Source: a virus. Taken from it: 64,000 nt of DNA. The stretch lies in IMG/VR virus record IMGVR_UViG_3300034175_000060, positions 22,209-86,208 of that record; one strand, given 5' to 3'. The position numbers and the translations under genes are program-made. This document shows positions 1 through 9,042 of the stretch, piece by piece. How positions within the stretch are numbered: the first letter of the stretch is position 1; the number at the start of each line of letters is the position of its first letter. Under the pieces are notes generated by a model. It saw nothing but the letters and a program-made list of their open reading frames with translations. It had not been told where the DNA came from and made no database searches.

Positions 1-1729
1 ACAAGTTGTAAGCTGTAAGGGCAACAATCGCTGCACCAACTACAGCTAACAAAGGAGGGAAAAGGGTAGTCAGGGTTACTGTCCCCGCTGCAAGACCCGC
101 AACCGCAGTAGTGATAGAGGCAAAGATTCCCGGCAACATCTGGAGTAATGGGACAATTCCCAGCGCAACTTTAATTGCCACAAAAGTTGCTGCCAATTTA
201 GCCAACAAAGGTAAATTTTCTGCAACCGAAATTGCCAAAGAGGCAAAACTTTCTGCCAATCCAATAATACCATCTTTAAATTCTTTTGAGTTAAAGATAC
301 CTTTCATTCGAGCCGTAAAGGCAATCAACTCTGGCTCAATGCTTGTGAAAGTATCTGCAAAGCTTGATTTCAATGTGTTGAACATAGAATCAATTTGGCT
401 CTTGGCTGTCAAAGCCATCTGTGCAGCACCTTTAGCCGCAAAGCCGTAACTGTTATCTACATTCTTGCGGAATCGCTCAAGAGCATTCTCGCCATTACCA
501 AGCTCTGTGTTGTACTCACCAAGCAACTGTGTAAGCAAGCGTTGACCACGTTCATTACTAATACGGCCTTGCGCCAACTTAGATTCGCTAGCACTGAGAG
601 ATTTAAGCGCACCATCAACTAATTCAACAACTTCTAACAAAGGTTTAAAATTGCCCTCTGTGTCTTTCAACATGGCTTGTGTAATTCCCATGTCTCGGAA
701 TGTGCCACCAACTTTATCAGACTCTGCTGCCAATTCTTTATAGAAGTTCTTCAGCGCCGTACCTGCTGCTGTGCCTTTAATGCCCAGATTAGACAACACA
801 CCCAAGCTTGTACCGATATCTTCCAGTGAAACACCATACAGACGATTTACTGACGATGCAGACTTAAATGCTTCTGACAAACTCTCAACTGAAGACATGG
901 ACAATGCTGCTGTTTTAGCAATCACATCCCCTACGCGTCCAAAACCTTCTGCCACATAACCTACAGCCGTACCAACGGATACCAGAGTGGTTGCAGCTTT
1001 CTCAATACTAACTCCACCAACTGTTGCAAGATTTAAAGCTGCACCAATTGATGAAGCAGCCTGACTTGCATTCAAACCCGCCAGAACCAGAGTTTCAAGT
1101 GCTTTGGCAACTTCTTGTGGTCCGTACACACCTTTACCCAAGTCTTGCACAACTTCACGAAGATTTTTAATAGACTCTACAGTTTCATTACCGCGAACAC
1201 GGATACCTTCAAGAGTGTGCTCAACATCCACACCAACAGTCACAATACCCTTCAGGGAAGCTCCAATTGCCAAGCCTACAGCCATGCCAGCAAAGTTACC
1301 ATACGTCAGCCACAGAGCGCCTAGCGAGCCTGACAAGCCTCGTGCGAGTGCATGAGCTTCACGCATCTCATTATTGTGGCGGCGCTGGACAACTTCTGCA
1401 CGTTGCAAGTTTTGATTCATTAAGTTGAGTGACGTGGAGAGCAAAGTCATAGCTGCTGCTAAGTCTGCTGTACCTCTTGCTGCTACACGTGAATTTGCAG
1501 CCATGTTACCGAGTAATGCATCTTGCTCGCGCAGACGTGTTACAATGCTTTGAGTTGATTTAGCAGCCAACTCATTAGCCACGTTCATCTTCTTTGTAGC
1601 TTCGATAAGGGAGTTGATGCGACGTTCTGCGTTAGCTGCGGACGTGCCAAGGCCAGAAAGCGCCGTAGACGCCTCCTTAATTCCTACTGATTTTACTTCT
1701 ACAATTAACGATGTGATGTCTGCTGCCAT
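1..1729 (-). CDS. tail tape measure protein (C-terminus outside window)
   Basis: Open frame of 576 codons read from ATG at 1729 to the window edge, so the protein is truncated here. The N-terminal 120 residues are Ala-rich, helical and coiled-coil-like (repeated Ala/Asn/Gln/Arg heptads). The middle matches the TP901-type tape measure core, with the family-style Gly/Ala-rich alternation and the stretch LGIKGTAAGTALKNFYKEL at about residues 310-330. The end visible in the window is rich in Ala/Val/Leu and looks membrane-like. Tape measure proteins fix tail length and line the tail tube. It lies directly downstream of the tail chaperone pair, the conserved order in siphoviruses. The function is confident from these features and the position. 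Confidence 0.9.
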   Translation of the reverse strand, partial: MAADITSLIVEVKSVGIKEASTALSGLGTSAANAERRINSLIEATKKMNVANELAAKSTQSIVTRLREQDALLGNMAANSRVAARGTADLAAAMTLLSTSLNLMNQNLQRAEVVQRRHNNEMREAHALARGLSGSLGALWLTYGNFAGMAVGLAIGASLKGIVTVGVDVEHTLEGIRVRGNETVESIKNLREVVQDLGKGVYGPQEVAKALETLVLAGLNASQAASSIGAALNLATVGGVSIEKAATTLVSVGTAVGYVAEGFGRVGDVIAKTAALSMSSVESLSEAFKSASSVNRLYGVSLEDIGTSLGVLSNLGIKGTAAGTALKNFYKELAAESDKVGGTFRDMGITQAMLKDTEGNFKPLLEVVELVDGALKSLSASESKLAQGRISNERGQRLLTQLLGEYNTELGNGENALERFRKNVDNSYGFAAKGAAQMALTAKSQIDSMFNTLKSSFADTFTSIEPELIAFTARMKGIFNSKEFKDGIIGLAESFASLAISVAENLPLLAKLAATFVAIKVALGIVPLLQMLPGIFASITTAVAGLAAGTVTLTTLFPPLLAVVGAAIVALTAYNL

Positions 1730-1738
1730 GTTATTCCT

Positions 1739-2304
1739 TTATGATTCTAGGTGGAAACCCATGGCTTTCATTCTCGTAAGAATGTCATCTGCCATTGCTT
1801 CTTCTTCATCCTCAGTGAGTTCTACTTCAGCTAAATCTTCTATATCCAAAGGACACATACAACGAGGGTCTGTAGCTTCTTGCGCCATCCAACAATACTC
1901 TTGACTCATCTGACGAATCATTTGTAAATCAATGTCAGGGAGTGTGCAATATTTAATAACTATTGGAACAGGCTTGTGACGTTTATTCTCAGGGTTCTTT
2001 ACCCATTCAATTACTGTTTCAGAGTAGAAGCGCTCAGACCAAGCAATGAGAACATCCCAATCGAGAGCGTCTATTCCCATGCCTTTTTGTGACACTGTTC
2101 CAGCTTCTCTCCACAAACCTACAAGATACTCTTCGTAGCTTGACAGTTGTGGGGGTTCTAGGATAGGATCATTAGCGGCACGTTGCTCTCTTCGGGATTT
2201 AGGCTCTCCCGGCTGACCGTCTGGAGTGGCATTAAGCCAAGCACTGTGACGAACATACCGGGAGAGGTTTTCTTTTACTTCTGCATAAAAGATTCCGTAT
2301 TTCC
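1739..2304 (-). CDS. tail assembly chaperone, frameshift extension (GT-type)
   Basis: This frame has no good start of its own; it is open upstream into the end of the preceding chaperone gene, being closed by TAG-TGA just before the slippery site at 2299-2305. A -1 slip at that site would fuse about 185 residues to the upstream protein. The extension contains a Pro/Arg-rich linker and an acidic C-terminus (ELTEDEEEAM). In lambda the equivalent gpGT binds the tape measure and tail tube subunits, and the position between chaperone and tape measure matches exactly. A TTG at 2116 is the only plausible internal start and has no clear SD, so the frameshifted product is the likely form. Confidence 0.85.
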
Positions 2305-2676
2305 CAGATTTTCACTAAGAATGTCGGTGATCCAGTACAGTGCAGGGTTCATGTACAGTTCTTTGAAGTGTGCCTGAGTGGTCAGCGGGCCGTTACCCAA
2401 ATCGAAATTACGAATAGATTTAGTAATTGCAGCGAAGAATTCTGCATTGTCTTCTTGGGACTCTTCGGGGGTAGCAACCCGCTTGCCCCGCTTAGCTTTT
2501 TTCTTCTCCGCACCGATCAGGTAGTTACGCATCTGCTTGGACGAGCGGCCGTACACTTCAATTTCCAGTGGCTCTTTCTCAGCTTCATCAGCATAGAGGT
2601 AAGTGCCATCTGGACCTTGCAGGTGCAGTACAGTTGTATCTTGCAGCGCGAGTGCGTTAATGTTAAAATTTGCCAT
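2275..2676 (-). CDS. tail assembly chaperone (gpG-type)
   Basis: 133-aa protein starting at ATG 2676, with AAAGGA upstream. It is mixed alpha/beta with a basic patch (residues 74-84, rich in Lys/Arg) and then a helical C-terminus. No sequence motif alone identifies it; the call rests on gene order (major tail protein, chaperone, tape measure) and on a classical -1 slippery heptamer seven codons before its stop, which extends it into the next frame. Chaperones of this type coat the tape measure before tube polymerisation and are absent from the mature virion. A GIY-YIG nuclease gene separates it from the major tail protein. Confidence 0.85.
   Translation of the reverse strand: MANFNINALALQDTTVLHLQGPDGTYLYADEAEKEPLEIEVYGRSSKQMRNYLIGAEKKKAKRGKRVATPEESQEDNAEFFAAITKSIRNFDLGNGPLTTQAHFKELYMNPALYWITDILSENLGNTESFMQK
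2299..2305 (-). promoter_or_regulatory. programmed -1 ribosomal frameshift site GGGAAAT
   Basis: In the zero frame the codons read CTG GGA AAT, so G_GGA_AAT matches the X_XXY_YYZ rule and is one base from the lambda G/T site (GGGAAAG). After slipping, the ribosome stays open for about 185 codons. The zero-frame stop TAA lies 21 nt downstream. Confidence 0.88.
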
Positions 2677-2716
2677 GATTATATTTCCTTTGGTAGATTA
2701 TGCGGAATTCCGCGAT

Positions 2717-3649
2717 TTAAGCTCTGTATTCAGAGTCTAGTTTTGAAATTAGTTTAATAAAGTCTTCTTGTGTTACATCCACGAAGCATTCTGTATATCC
2801 GTCGAATTTGTAGTCAGGTGATTTAAAATTCATCCTTAAATTCGATAATTGTTTCTGTTCTATATCTCTTGCGCGATTACCGTCGTCAAACTCATAAATA
2901 GCAACTTTTTCGAAAGGTATTCCTGATGACATTCTTATTTCTCGCAGGCGGCTTTCAGGGCGTTTATTAGTGATCCCTATCTTGATAGTTTCATTAGATT
3001 TCAACACATAGAGAGATGCAGGCTTACCTTGACTAAACCCAGATTTGTTACATCTGGTGCAACCACAACCTCGTAAATGTGTACAAGGAGTCTGACTGAA
3101 GGTATAATCACAACGATTACATTTTATCTTTCCAGCGTCTTTAGCAGAGATATACTCAAATTCTGAATAATCATAAGTACCAATACCGTGTTCTTCCTCA
3201 GCCTCTTCTACAAATTTTTCTTTAGTTTTTGCTTGAGTAGGGCCAATGCGCTCCAAACCACACTTAGGACAACCATTACCTTCACAGAGATTCTGTGCTG
3301 TCGTTTCCACAATACCGTGTTTTAAGCAAACGAAACTGATCTTATTCTTACCTTTGGTGTAAATTGAATTAGAGAAATCATACAAATCTGAGTAATGGTT
3401 TATCATCTCAACCAAGAACTGTTCTTGTGTTTTGGTCTGAGATTTGCCACACTGAATGTCTCCACAGACAGGGCAACCATAACCTTGTTGCAGACTGTTA
3501 GGCCGGGTTTCAAAATCACCGTGCTCATAACAACCCACTGTAACTTTTATGTGAGCATATTCATAAACTACTCTGGAGAGGTCATACCTGTCTCCATGAA
3601 TCTTTATAATATTCTCTTTAAACTTTTCTGTTGTAAGTCTAGGTGGCAT
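2717..3649 (-). CDS. GIY-YIG homing endonuclease with three DUF723-like zinc repeats
   Basis: 310 aa, ATG at 3649 with AAGGA five bases upstream. Residues 5-63, 73-133 and 142-203 are three related repeats, each beginning with a helix of the KEKFVEEA type and ending in CxxC zinc-ribbon pairs, resembling DUF723 DNA-binding modules. Residues 212-300 form a GIY-YIG nuclease (LYVLKSNETIKIGITN, then an Arg in RLREIRMSSG and a Glu in DIEQK). Such free-standing homing nucleases cut alleles lacking them and spread by repair. It sits between the major tail protein and the tail chaperone, a conserved spot for insertion without damage. It is a paralogue of the gene at 4247-4969. Confidence 0.85.
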   Translation of the reverse strand: MPPRLTTEKFKENIIKIHGDRYDLSRVVYEYAHIKVTVGCYEHGDFETRPNSLQQGYGCPVCGDIQCGKSQTKTQEQFLVEMINHYSDLYDFSNSIYTKGKNKISFVCLKHGIVETTAQNLCEGNGCPKCGLERIGPTQAKTKEKFVEEAEEEHGIGTYDYSEFEYISAKDAGKIKCNRCDYTFSQTPCTHLRGCGCTRCNKSGFSQGKPASLYVLKSNETIKIGITNKRPESRLREIRMSSGIPFEKVAIYEFDDGNRARDIEQKQLSNLRMNFKSPDYKFDGYTECFVDVTQEDFIKLISKLDSEYRA

Positions 3650-3713
3650 GTGTATCCTTCATAAGATACACTAGATGGGAAGCGGATAAATGTCCGCAAT
3701 TCCCGTAGTGTTG

Positions 3714-3749
3714 AAAATTAAAGCCACCAAGTATTTCTACTAAGTGGCT
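3714..3749 (-). terminator. rho-independent terminator after the major tail protein
   Basis: Inverted repeat AGCCAC...GTGGCT with an inner AAGTA/TACT stem and a short loop, followed on the minus strand by TTTAATTTT. It lies 8 bases past the stop of the major tail protein and would limit read-through into the nuclease gene. Confidence 0.7.
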
Positions 3750-3756
3750 AATTTGT

Positions 3757-4227
3757 TTACGCTGCTTGGTAGAAGTTACCGCTAATTTCCACGTTCGTAT
3801 CGAACGAAGTAATCTGGTTGACCGAGCCAACGTTAATTGGAGCAGACATAACTTGACCTTGGAAATACAGAGTAGCTTGTGGCAGACCTGTAGCACCACC
3901 ACCAATTGTCAGCTTAAACGAGTAAGCCAGTGGATCATCAAGAGCGATCAGAAGCTTAGCTTGACCCGGATCACTAGGAGCATAAGCACCTTGCAGAGCC
4001 AGTTGACCTGAGTTCGACGTACCCTTAAATTTATATGTTGTCGGATCGGCAACAGGTTCGTGTGTAATCAGCGAGAACACTTTACCGATAACACCAATGT
4101 TGGTCAGTTCTTTGACTTGAACGTAAGTTTGGGCAGCAAAGCCCGCAGCGTCAAAGGTTGCTGGAACAGCGTTGGAAGTGCAGATGTACAGTTTTGAACC
4201 TGCACTGGGGAAGGCTAGAGTAGCAAT
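3757..4227 (-). CDS. major tail (tube) protein, apparent AUU start
   Basis: The frame encodes about 156 residues rich in Thr, Ala, Gly and beta strands, typical of tail tube subunits, and it lies at the conserved position before the tail chaperone. No ATG, GTG or TTG lies in frame between the preceding nuclease stop (4247) and a GTG at 4080 that would remove 49 well-formed residues. The best initiation site is ATT at 4227-4225: AAGAGG precedes it with 8 nt spacing, and the product would begin (M)ATLAFPSAGSKLY. Upstream readings are possible only through the nuclease gene. Either AUU initiation is used, or the nuclease insertion removed the usual start. A terminator follows the gene. Confidence 0.75.
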   Translation of the reverse strand: MATLAFPSAGSKLYICTSNAVPATFDAAGFAAQTYVQVKELTNIGVIGKVFSLITHEPVADPTTYKFKGTSNSGQLALQGAYAPSDPGQAKLLIALDDPLAYSFKLTIGGGATGLPQATLYFQGQVMSAPINVGSVNQITSFDTNVEISGNFYQAA

Positions 4228-4246
4228 TTTGGGTACCTCTTTATAG

Positions 4247-4969
4247 TTAAGTTTTATTTGCGGAGATTATCTCTCCAAATGTCTCTGTAATTTTTAGGTA
4301 CAGATCGGAGCGGTCAACATCCACAAATGTTTCTGTGTAACCGTCAAAAGTTTTATTGATATTCTTATAGGTTTTCCTGAGATAACGCAGAACTATTGTC
4401 TCTATATCTAAGGCCGTTTTGCCTTCAAAGAACTTAAGCTCTAATAGAACATCAAAATTTAGTCCGGAGTCTCTTGAGACTAGACCACACCTTTTCTTAA
4501 CAGTGCGGTTAGTTATTCCGAGTTTGGTGTAATCATCACCGCAACCAAGTACATACAACGATCCGGGCCGCCCACTTTTGAAACCTGATTTAGCGCAATC
4601 AGGACAATTCTGCCCTTGTCGATGGTTGTCAGGTGTCTGATGGAAAATGCCGTGTAATGGGCAAATGATCTTGATTTTCGTAATCTTGTCTAAGTAGTCA
4701 ACCAAAGAATAGTCATAAAAGTCTCCCCGAATCTCTCGGGTTTTCTCAACCCATTCCTCTGTAGTTGGACTGTAAGTAGGACTACATTTATCACAACCTC
4801 TCCCCATCATATGAGAATCAGCATTTTGTTCAAAGTCACCATGCACAGGACAAGTAATAGTAACCAAGCTCCTACGGTTCTTATAAACTGTCCTATCATA
4901 TGAAAACTTAGCACCATTTATTACTTTACTTCTTCGAATAAATTCCTCTGTGGTAAGCTTTCGACCCAT
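4247..4969 (-). CDS. GIY-YIG homing endonuclease with two DUF723-like repeats
   Basis: 240 aa from ATG 4969, SD AAAGG. Two DUF723-like zinc repeats (about residues 6-62 and 72-126, with CPVHGDF and CPLHGIF turns and CxxC pairs) precede a GIY-YIG domain from residue 137 (SLYVLGCGDDYTKLGITN, Arg in VKKRCGLV, Glu in DIETI). It is a shorter relative of 2717-3649; both share the linker KSGF..G.P.SLYVL. It sits precisely between the stop of the upstream structural gene (TAA at 4979) and the SD of the major tail protein, so insertion may have reshaped that gene's start. Confidence 0.85.
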   Translation of the reverse strand: MGRKLTTEEFIRRSKVINGAKFSYDRTVYKNRRSLVTITCPVHGDFEQNADSHMMGRGCDKCSPTYSPTTEEWVEKTREIRGDFYDYSLVDYLDKITKIKIICPLHGIFHQTPDNHRQGQNCPDCAKSGFKSGRPGSLYVLGCGDDYTKLGITNRTVKKRCGLVSRDSGLNFDVLLELKFFEGKTALDIETIVLRYLRKTYKNINKTFDGYTETFVDVDRSDLYLKITETFGEIISANKT

Positions 4970-4978
4970 TTGCAACCT

Positions 4979-5335
4979 TTATTGAATGATGGCAGCTTTG
5001 ACCACTGCACCTGTTGCTGCTGAAATTGCCACAACACCTTGCAAGAAGCTGCTAATGGAATCCAACTGAACGACTGACATACCACTTGCAGGAACCGTGA
5101 CGGCATAACCAGAAGCGACTGAGAAGACTGCACCACCTGTGCCGGGAACAGCAATTGTCGTACCGCCTGCCCCATCAATTGTGACCACAACAGCACTAAC
5201 GCTCGTATTCGTCAGAATAAGTTCTTGACTTGCATTAGCTACATATGACAGAGTGTCGCCAGAAGTGCCAAGAGTGACTTGGGCAGGATTGATTGCGCCG
5301 GGGACGCCTTTTTGAGTATTTTGAATAGCAGCCAT
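4979..5335 (-). CDS. small virion-type protein, beta-rich
   Basis: 118 aa, ATG at 5335 with AAGGAA upstream. Almost entirely Val/Ala/Gly/Ser/Thr in alternating beta-strand patterns and low in charge, like phage surface or decoration domains. Its position between the tail terminator and the major tail protein suggests a structural or decoration role on tail or head. I do not recognise the family. Confidence 0.6.
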   Translation of the reverse strand: MAAIQNTQKGVPGAINPAQVTLGTSGDTLSYVANASQELILTNTSVSAVVVTIDGAGGTTIAVPGTGGAVFSVASGYAVTVPASGMSVVQLDSISSFLQGVVAISAATGAVVKAAIIQ

Positions 5336-5362
5336 TTGATTTCCTTAAATGTGTGACCACCG

Positions 5363-5776
5363 TCAGGTGGGAACAACTTCGCCTTCTTGGCGATAATTAA
5401 TTGTGACAGGAACAATTCTCCAGCCACTCTCATCCTTGATTGCCCTTGACTTGAACGGAGTTTGTGTTATACTCACTGTTCCAGAAATAGGGACAACAGG
5501 GAAGTGGGCGATAACTTTGTTTGCTAGTGCTTCACCCTTGCCAGCACCTTGCCCGGAGGGATACCAAACATTCACTTGCATAACTCCAAGTTCTCTGATA
5601 CGATTACCGTCAACAGTAACATTGACAGTGATAGCAGGAACAATTACACATTCAAGGAATGGGGAGTTTGTAGGCTTAGTGAAGGGGGAGTCCTCAAAAG
5701 CAATCGGTAGAATCGGAACTTGTGCATCAGCAAAAGCTTTAAGTTTTGTTTCTAATTCTGCGCGAACCGTAATCAT
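5363..5776 (-). CDS. tail terminator-like protein (DUF4128 type)
   Basis: 137 aa. The N-terminal helix (VRAELETKLKAFADAQ) followed by IAFEDSPFTKPTNSPFLE and a beta core ending in NYRQEGEVV is the layout of gpU/DUF4128 tail terminators, which cap the growing tube and join it to the head. The start ATG (5776) overlaps the stop of the upstream connector gene by 4 nt, indicating translational coupling. Position supports the call. Confidence 0.7.
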   Translation of the reverse strand: MITVRAELETKLKAFADAQVPILPIAFEDSPFTKPTNSPFLECVIVPAITVNVTVDGNRIRELGVMQVNVWYPSGQGAGKGEALANKVIAHFPVVPISGTVSITQTPFKSRAIKDESGWRIVPVTINYRQEGEVVPT

Positions 5777-6228
5777 GTTTTGTACCCCATAATGTAAGCT
5801 TTAGCTAAACTCGTCATCATGTACGGGCCGACATTACCTGTCCAGTTCCAACCTGTTGCAGCATCTAGTCCACGAGGCCAACCTACTTTATCGGCCCTGT
5901 AGGCGTAGCTTACGTTATTCGCCAGAGTAACTGTATTGTCATTTCCCCAAAAAGGGTTCTGAGCAAGCATAGCGTCAATCCGCCCAATACTTGCAGAACC
6001 AGAATGGTCTTGTGTAGAGTCAATAGCTTTACTTGGGGATTTTCCGATAGAAGGGAACCAATTATTAATCAAGGTTCCTTGGGAGTAGTAAGCTTCAGGA
6101 GTGCTGTTCTTACTTGGGGAGTAGTCTACATGCTTTACAAAATATTCTCGTACTATTTTATTCGTACTAGAAGAAGCTTGTATTGTTGCCTTTGTGGCGA
6201 ACTTACTTATTCCGTGTGAAAGAGACAT
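5773..6228 (-). CDS. HK97 gp10-like head-tail connector / neck protein
   Basis: 151 aa, ATG 6228, SD AAAGGAG. The segment GTLINNWFPSIG after a conserved helix resembles the signature region of HK97 gp10-like proteins (a Gly then an Asn-Trp), which join the head to the tail. It has its own promoter at 6251-6278 and overlaps the tail terminator. Family assignment is by pattern and position only. Confidence 0.6.
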   Translation of the reverse strand: MSLSHGISKFATKATIQASSSTNKIVREYFVKHVDYSPSKNSTPEAYYSQGTLINNWFPSIGKSPSKAIDSTQDHSGSASIGRIDAMLAQNPFWGNDNTVTLANNVSYAYRADKVGWPRGLDAATGWNWTGNVGPYMMTSLAKAYIMGYKT

Positions 6229-6250
6229 ATGCTCCTTTCTTATAGAGAGT

Positions 6251-6278
6251 ATTATACACCATATTTGTCCACTGTCAA
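6251..6278 (-). promoter_or_regulatory. sigma70-type promoter (late family)
   Basis: TTGACA, 16-nt spacer, TATAAT, both hexamers perfect. The spacer half next to the -10 (CAAATATGGTG) is shared with the promoters at 13069 and 16014. Predicted start is near 6244, just before the connector gene. Confidence 0.85.
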
Positions 6279-6282
6279 TAGC

Positions 6283-6681
6283 TTAGCGGCGCAACATAAA
6301 GTTATATAACAGGGGCGCATTCATCTGAGGATTGGCCTCTTTCATGACTACAATTTTGTACGTTACGCCTGCTACGGTGATACGATCACTTGTTGGATTA
6401 GGTACGAGCAGAGGAGCAAGAACATCGGCCTTATTTGTGGGATACATATAGCAATCTTTATCGCCTTGCAGGATGTCAGTGCCAAACTTTGAAGACTGCC
6501 CATTCACCATTCTGTCAAAATCTAGGAAGATTAATTGCACAGGAATTTGAGTCTCAGAGGTTGTACTCTCTCCGGTTGTGGTGTCATACACAGGAGTGCC
6601 ATATTGGATGTAAGTTCCGAATAGAGCGTCATCGTTAAAGAACTCCCGGATCATATTGTCGAATTCGGAAGCTGCGCTCAT
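6283..6681 (-). CDS. head closure / head-tail joining protein
   Basis: 132 aa, with its start overlapping the upstream gene's stop by 4 nt. It has the compact beta-rich body of head-closure proteins, with VAGVTYKIVVMKEANPQ near the end resembling the conserved terminal strand of that group. Placed between the connector adaptor and the gp10-like protein, the usual order. Function is inferred mainly from synteny. Confidence 0.6.
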   Translation of the reverse strand: MSAASEFDNMIREFFNDDALFGTYIQYGTPVYDTTTGESTTSETQIPVQLIFLDFDRMVNGQSSKFGTDILQGDKDCYMYPTNKADVLAPLLVPNPTSDRITVAGVTYKIVVMKEANPQMNAPLLYNFMLRR

Positions 6682-7157
6682 GGCACTTCCCAGCCTGCGG
6701 AATTACTTCCCAAAGGCCCGTAACGCGAACCGTCATTAGGTCCGATGTCCGCTGCAACAGCCATGGCTTGACTCTGAGTTCCATTATAATAACAACGGTT
6801 CCAGTCGGAGACAAACTCTTCCAACATATCTCGTTGAGTGGTATCGAGGCTTTGATAAGGAATTGGAGAATAATCGACAAAAGCAGGATTGTTGACAGCT
6901 AGCATCAAGAAATCCCTGTAATGCGCGTAAGCTTGCGATCCTTTGACCTCTAATTGAAGTCCCATCCTACGGTCTGTCTTTTGTGACAAAATACCTAGAA
7001 TGTAGTACGCACATGTTTTAGCAGCAGCGTTCAAGTTGTCATTACTATCAATAAGTGCTTGCAGGTAAACGCTGTCAGGTAGGTGGGAGATATCTCCAAA
7101 ATCTGCTACCCTAAGTCGCAGTTTACCTAAATTTGTGGTGGGGTCAATAAGTGCCAT
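6678..7157 (-). CDS. head-tail adaptor (connector) protein
   Basis: 159 aa, ATG at 7157 with AAGGAG upstream. Begins LIDPTTNLGKLRLRVADFGDISHLPDSVYLQALIDS and then runs helical, the pattern of HK97 gp6-like adaptors that bind beneath the portal ring. It is separated from the capsid gene only by an HNH nuclease gene. The call relies on helical content and gene order. Confidence 0.6.
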   Translation of the reverse strand: MALIDPTTNLGKLRLRVADFGDISHLPDSVYLQALIDSNDNLNAAAKTCAYYILGILSQKTDRRMGLQLEVKGSQAYAHYRDFLMLAVNNPAFVDYSPIPYQSLDTTQRDMLEEFVSDWNRCYYNGTQSQAMAVAADIGPNDGSRYGPLGSNSAGWEVP

Positions 7158-7169
7158 TAATTCTCCTTG

Positions 7170-7847
7170 TTACCACATATCAGACCAGTGGCGATTACCT
7201 TTAGAAATGTTAGACAATCTGTCTATAACTCTGAGATTGCTTGAACAGTGAAGCCCGCAAACCTTCTCTGAAATTAACGGAACAATATGATCTACGTTAT
7301 ATTTTACACCTGTTACTTCTGACCTGACGCGTGACAAGTGGTATATCTCATCCACAAAGAATTGGTCGTCAACGCAATTCGCCCACGCCGGAATAGCCCG
7401 CTTCTTAGAAGCCTGCCTTCTTGTCTGGTATTGCGTCAGGCTATGCCTGTTGGCCTGCCGCCAAGATTTGTTAACCTCGGCAATACGCTCTTTATTTATC
7501 TCCCGATATTTAATGCCGGAGGTTCTTATAGATTCTCTATTTTGTTTGTGGTAATCAAGAATATAATCTTTATTAATGTAATAATAGTTATTCGCGTACT
7601 CTAGGCGAACCTCTCGGTTAGCTTCGTAATTTAAATTGTTTGCTAATCTGATTTTGTCCCTGTTTGCAGCAGAGTATTCTCGCTGACGAGCAACTGTATC
7701 TTCTCTAAATTGTGGGTCGGTCGCGTATTTAAGCTTCTTCTGCTTATTGCAACATACTTTGCAAGTATTTACACGGCTGTCTCTATTCTTGGCAAATTCT
7801 TCCAATTTTTTGTCAACACCACAAACTTTACAGACTTTCGATTCCAT
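7170..7847 (-). CDS. HNH homing endonuclease
   Basis: 225 aa, SD AAGGAG. N-terminal zinc module with CKVCG and CKVCC pairs (residues 6-37), then about 100 residues of Tyr/Asn/Arg-rich repeats (YREINKERIAEVNKSW), a DNA-contacting style seen in phage HNH nucleases. The C-terminal HNH core has the catalytic His in NVDHIVPL and downstream Asn in SSNLRVI. It sits between the capsid gene and the head-tail adaptor and has the look of a selfish insertion. Confidence 0.88.
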   Translation of the reverse strand: MESKVCKVCGVDKKLEEFAKNRDSRVNTCKVCCNKQKKLKYATDPQFREDTVARQREYSAANRDKIRLANNLNYEANREVRLEYANNYYYINKDYILDYHKQNRESIRTSGIKYREINKERIAEVNKSWRQANRHSLTQYQTRRQASKKRAIPAWANCVDDQFFVDEIYHLSRVRSEVTGVKYNVDHIVPLISEKVCGLHCSSNLRVIDRLSNISKGNRHWSDMW

Positions 7848-7937
7848 AATTCTCCTTATGAGTACAATCTCCCATTATACATGAAGAGATTGTACAAGTA
7901 AAGAGGCTAGTAGTTATCTAGCTATCTTAATTTATAA

Positions 7938-8978
7938 TTACACACCAGTGCTGCTGAACAGACGCACAACTGCCTGAGGGCGCAGCAACGCACTGATGTG
8001 ATTGCTCTCGGTTTCGATGTCAATCTTAGTACCATTCTGTGCGGCTTGTTCGAATGCGTACATTTTCTCGCCTTGAGTATTCACCAGACCAAAACGTTCT
8101 GCTGGAGCAAAGTAAGTTTTGAAGGTATCGGAACCTTGTGGAACCGCAACGCCTTCGTTCGCGGTAACAATCTTCGAACCGTTGTACGAGTCACGCACTT
8201 CACGGAAAGTGATACCACCGTAGTAGAACTCACGGCCACGTGGCATTGGGCTACCACCAGCAGCAAGGCGGCCGCGCATTGGATCAAAACCAGCGGCAGT
8301 GTTTTGCGAATACTGATAAGCTGCGATAACTGAAGGATGCTTAATCAGTGCATTGAAGAAGCCAGTATCAACAGGTGCGATAATACCGTCAAACGCTCCA
8401 TTGCCGCCCATACCATCTTGTACAAACTGAATCACCAGTTCAATCGATGCCAGAACCTGCGAAGTCGAACTACCGAACAGGAAGTCCACTGCGTTACGGG
8501 TCACAGAAAATTCAGAGTTCCAGTCTTGCACCACAGTACCGTTAGGTGCATATGCAGTACCTGAGAACAGAGCTTGTGCGCGTGCTTTATTCAGAGTCCA
8601 ATCGTGGTTCTGACGCATGCGATCCAGCTTGCGCATACGGACAGCATCCAGTTGCTCAACTTCATTGAAGCTGTCATAAGCCGATTTGTTTTGCAAATCT
8701 TTTGGCGAGATATGGTCATCCAGCGGGAAGTGTGGCACAGCAAAGGTGTGCAGCTTACGCTGGCCGTCTTTGTTAACCAGATTCTTTTCACCACGGACGC
8801 GATCCAGAATCAGCGCACCGTCAACGGTAGTTTCTTCAAACATCACGGTATCGGAAGCAACGCCTTCTTCGGTAAAGATGCCCAGTTGGTTAAAAGTACC
8901 CCACTGGATAGGCATGTTGCGGACTGCGGACGTAAGGTCAACTACGTCAAAATTATTAAGGGGGCTACGAACCAGCAT
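7938..8978 (-). CDS. major capsid protein (lambda gpE family)
   Basis: 346 aa, close to the lambda gpE length. Features of the family include an N-terminal arm (NMPIQWGTFNQLGIF), a long E-loop region (LDRVRGEKNLVNKDGQRK), HISPKDLQNK after the loop, and a beta-rich P/A domain near the C-terminus (HISALLRPQAVVRLF). SD AAAGGAAAT. It follows the decoration protein gene, as in lambda. The C-terminus ends FSSTGV. A confident call from sequence and order. Confidence 0.92.
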   Translation of the reverse strand: MLVRSPLNNFDVVDLTSAVRNMPIQWGTFNQLGIFTEEGVASDTVMFEETTVDGALILDRVRGEKNLVNKDGQRKLHTFAVPHFPLDDHISPKDLQNKSAYDSFNEVEQLDAVRMRKLDRMRQNHDWTLNKARAQALFSGTAYAPNGTVVQDWNSEFSVTRNAVDFLFGSSTSQVLASIELVIQFVQDGMGGNGAFDGIIAPVDTGFFNALIKHPSVIAAYQYSQNTAAGFDPMRGRLAAGGSPMPRGREFYYGGITFREVRDSYNGSKIVTANEGVAVPQGSDTFKTYFAPAERFGLVNTQGEKMYAFEQAAQNGTKIDIETESNHISALLRPQAVVRLFSSTGV

Positions 8979-9007
8979 ATTTATTTCCTTTAATTGTCAG
9001 AGAGAGC

Positions 9008-9021
9008 GCCCCTTTCGGGGC
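9008..9021 (-). terminator. intercistronic hairpin after the decoration gene
   Basis: GCCCC-GAAA-GGGGC stem-loop between decoration and capsid genes. There is no T-run on the minus strand, so it is more likely an RNA-stabilising or attenuating hairpin than a full terminator. Confidence 0.45.
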
Positions 9022-9042
9022 TTGTGTTGTCAAAGACAACTA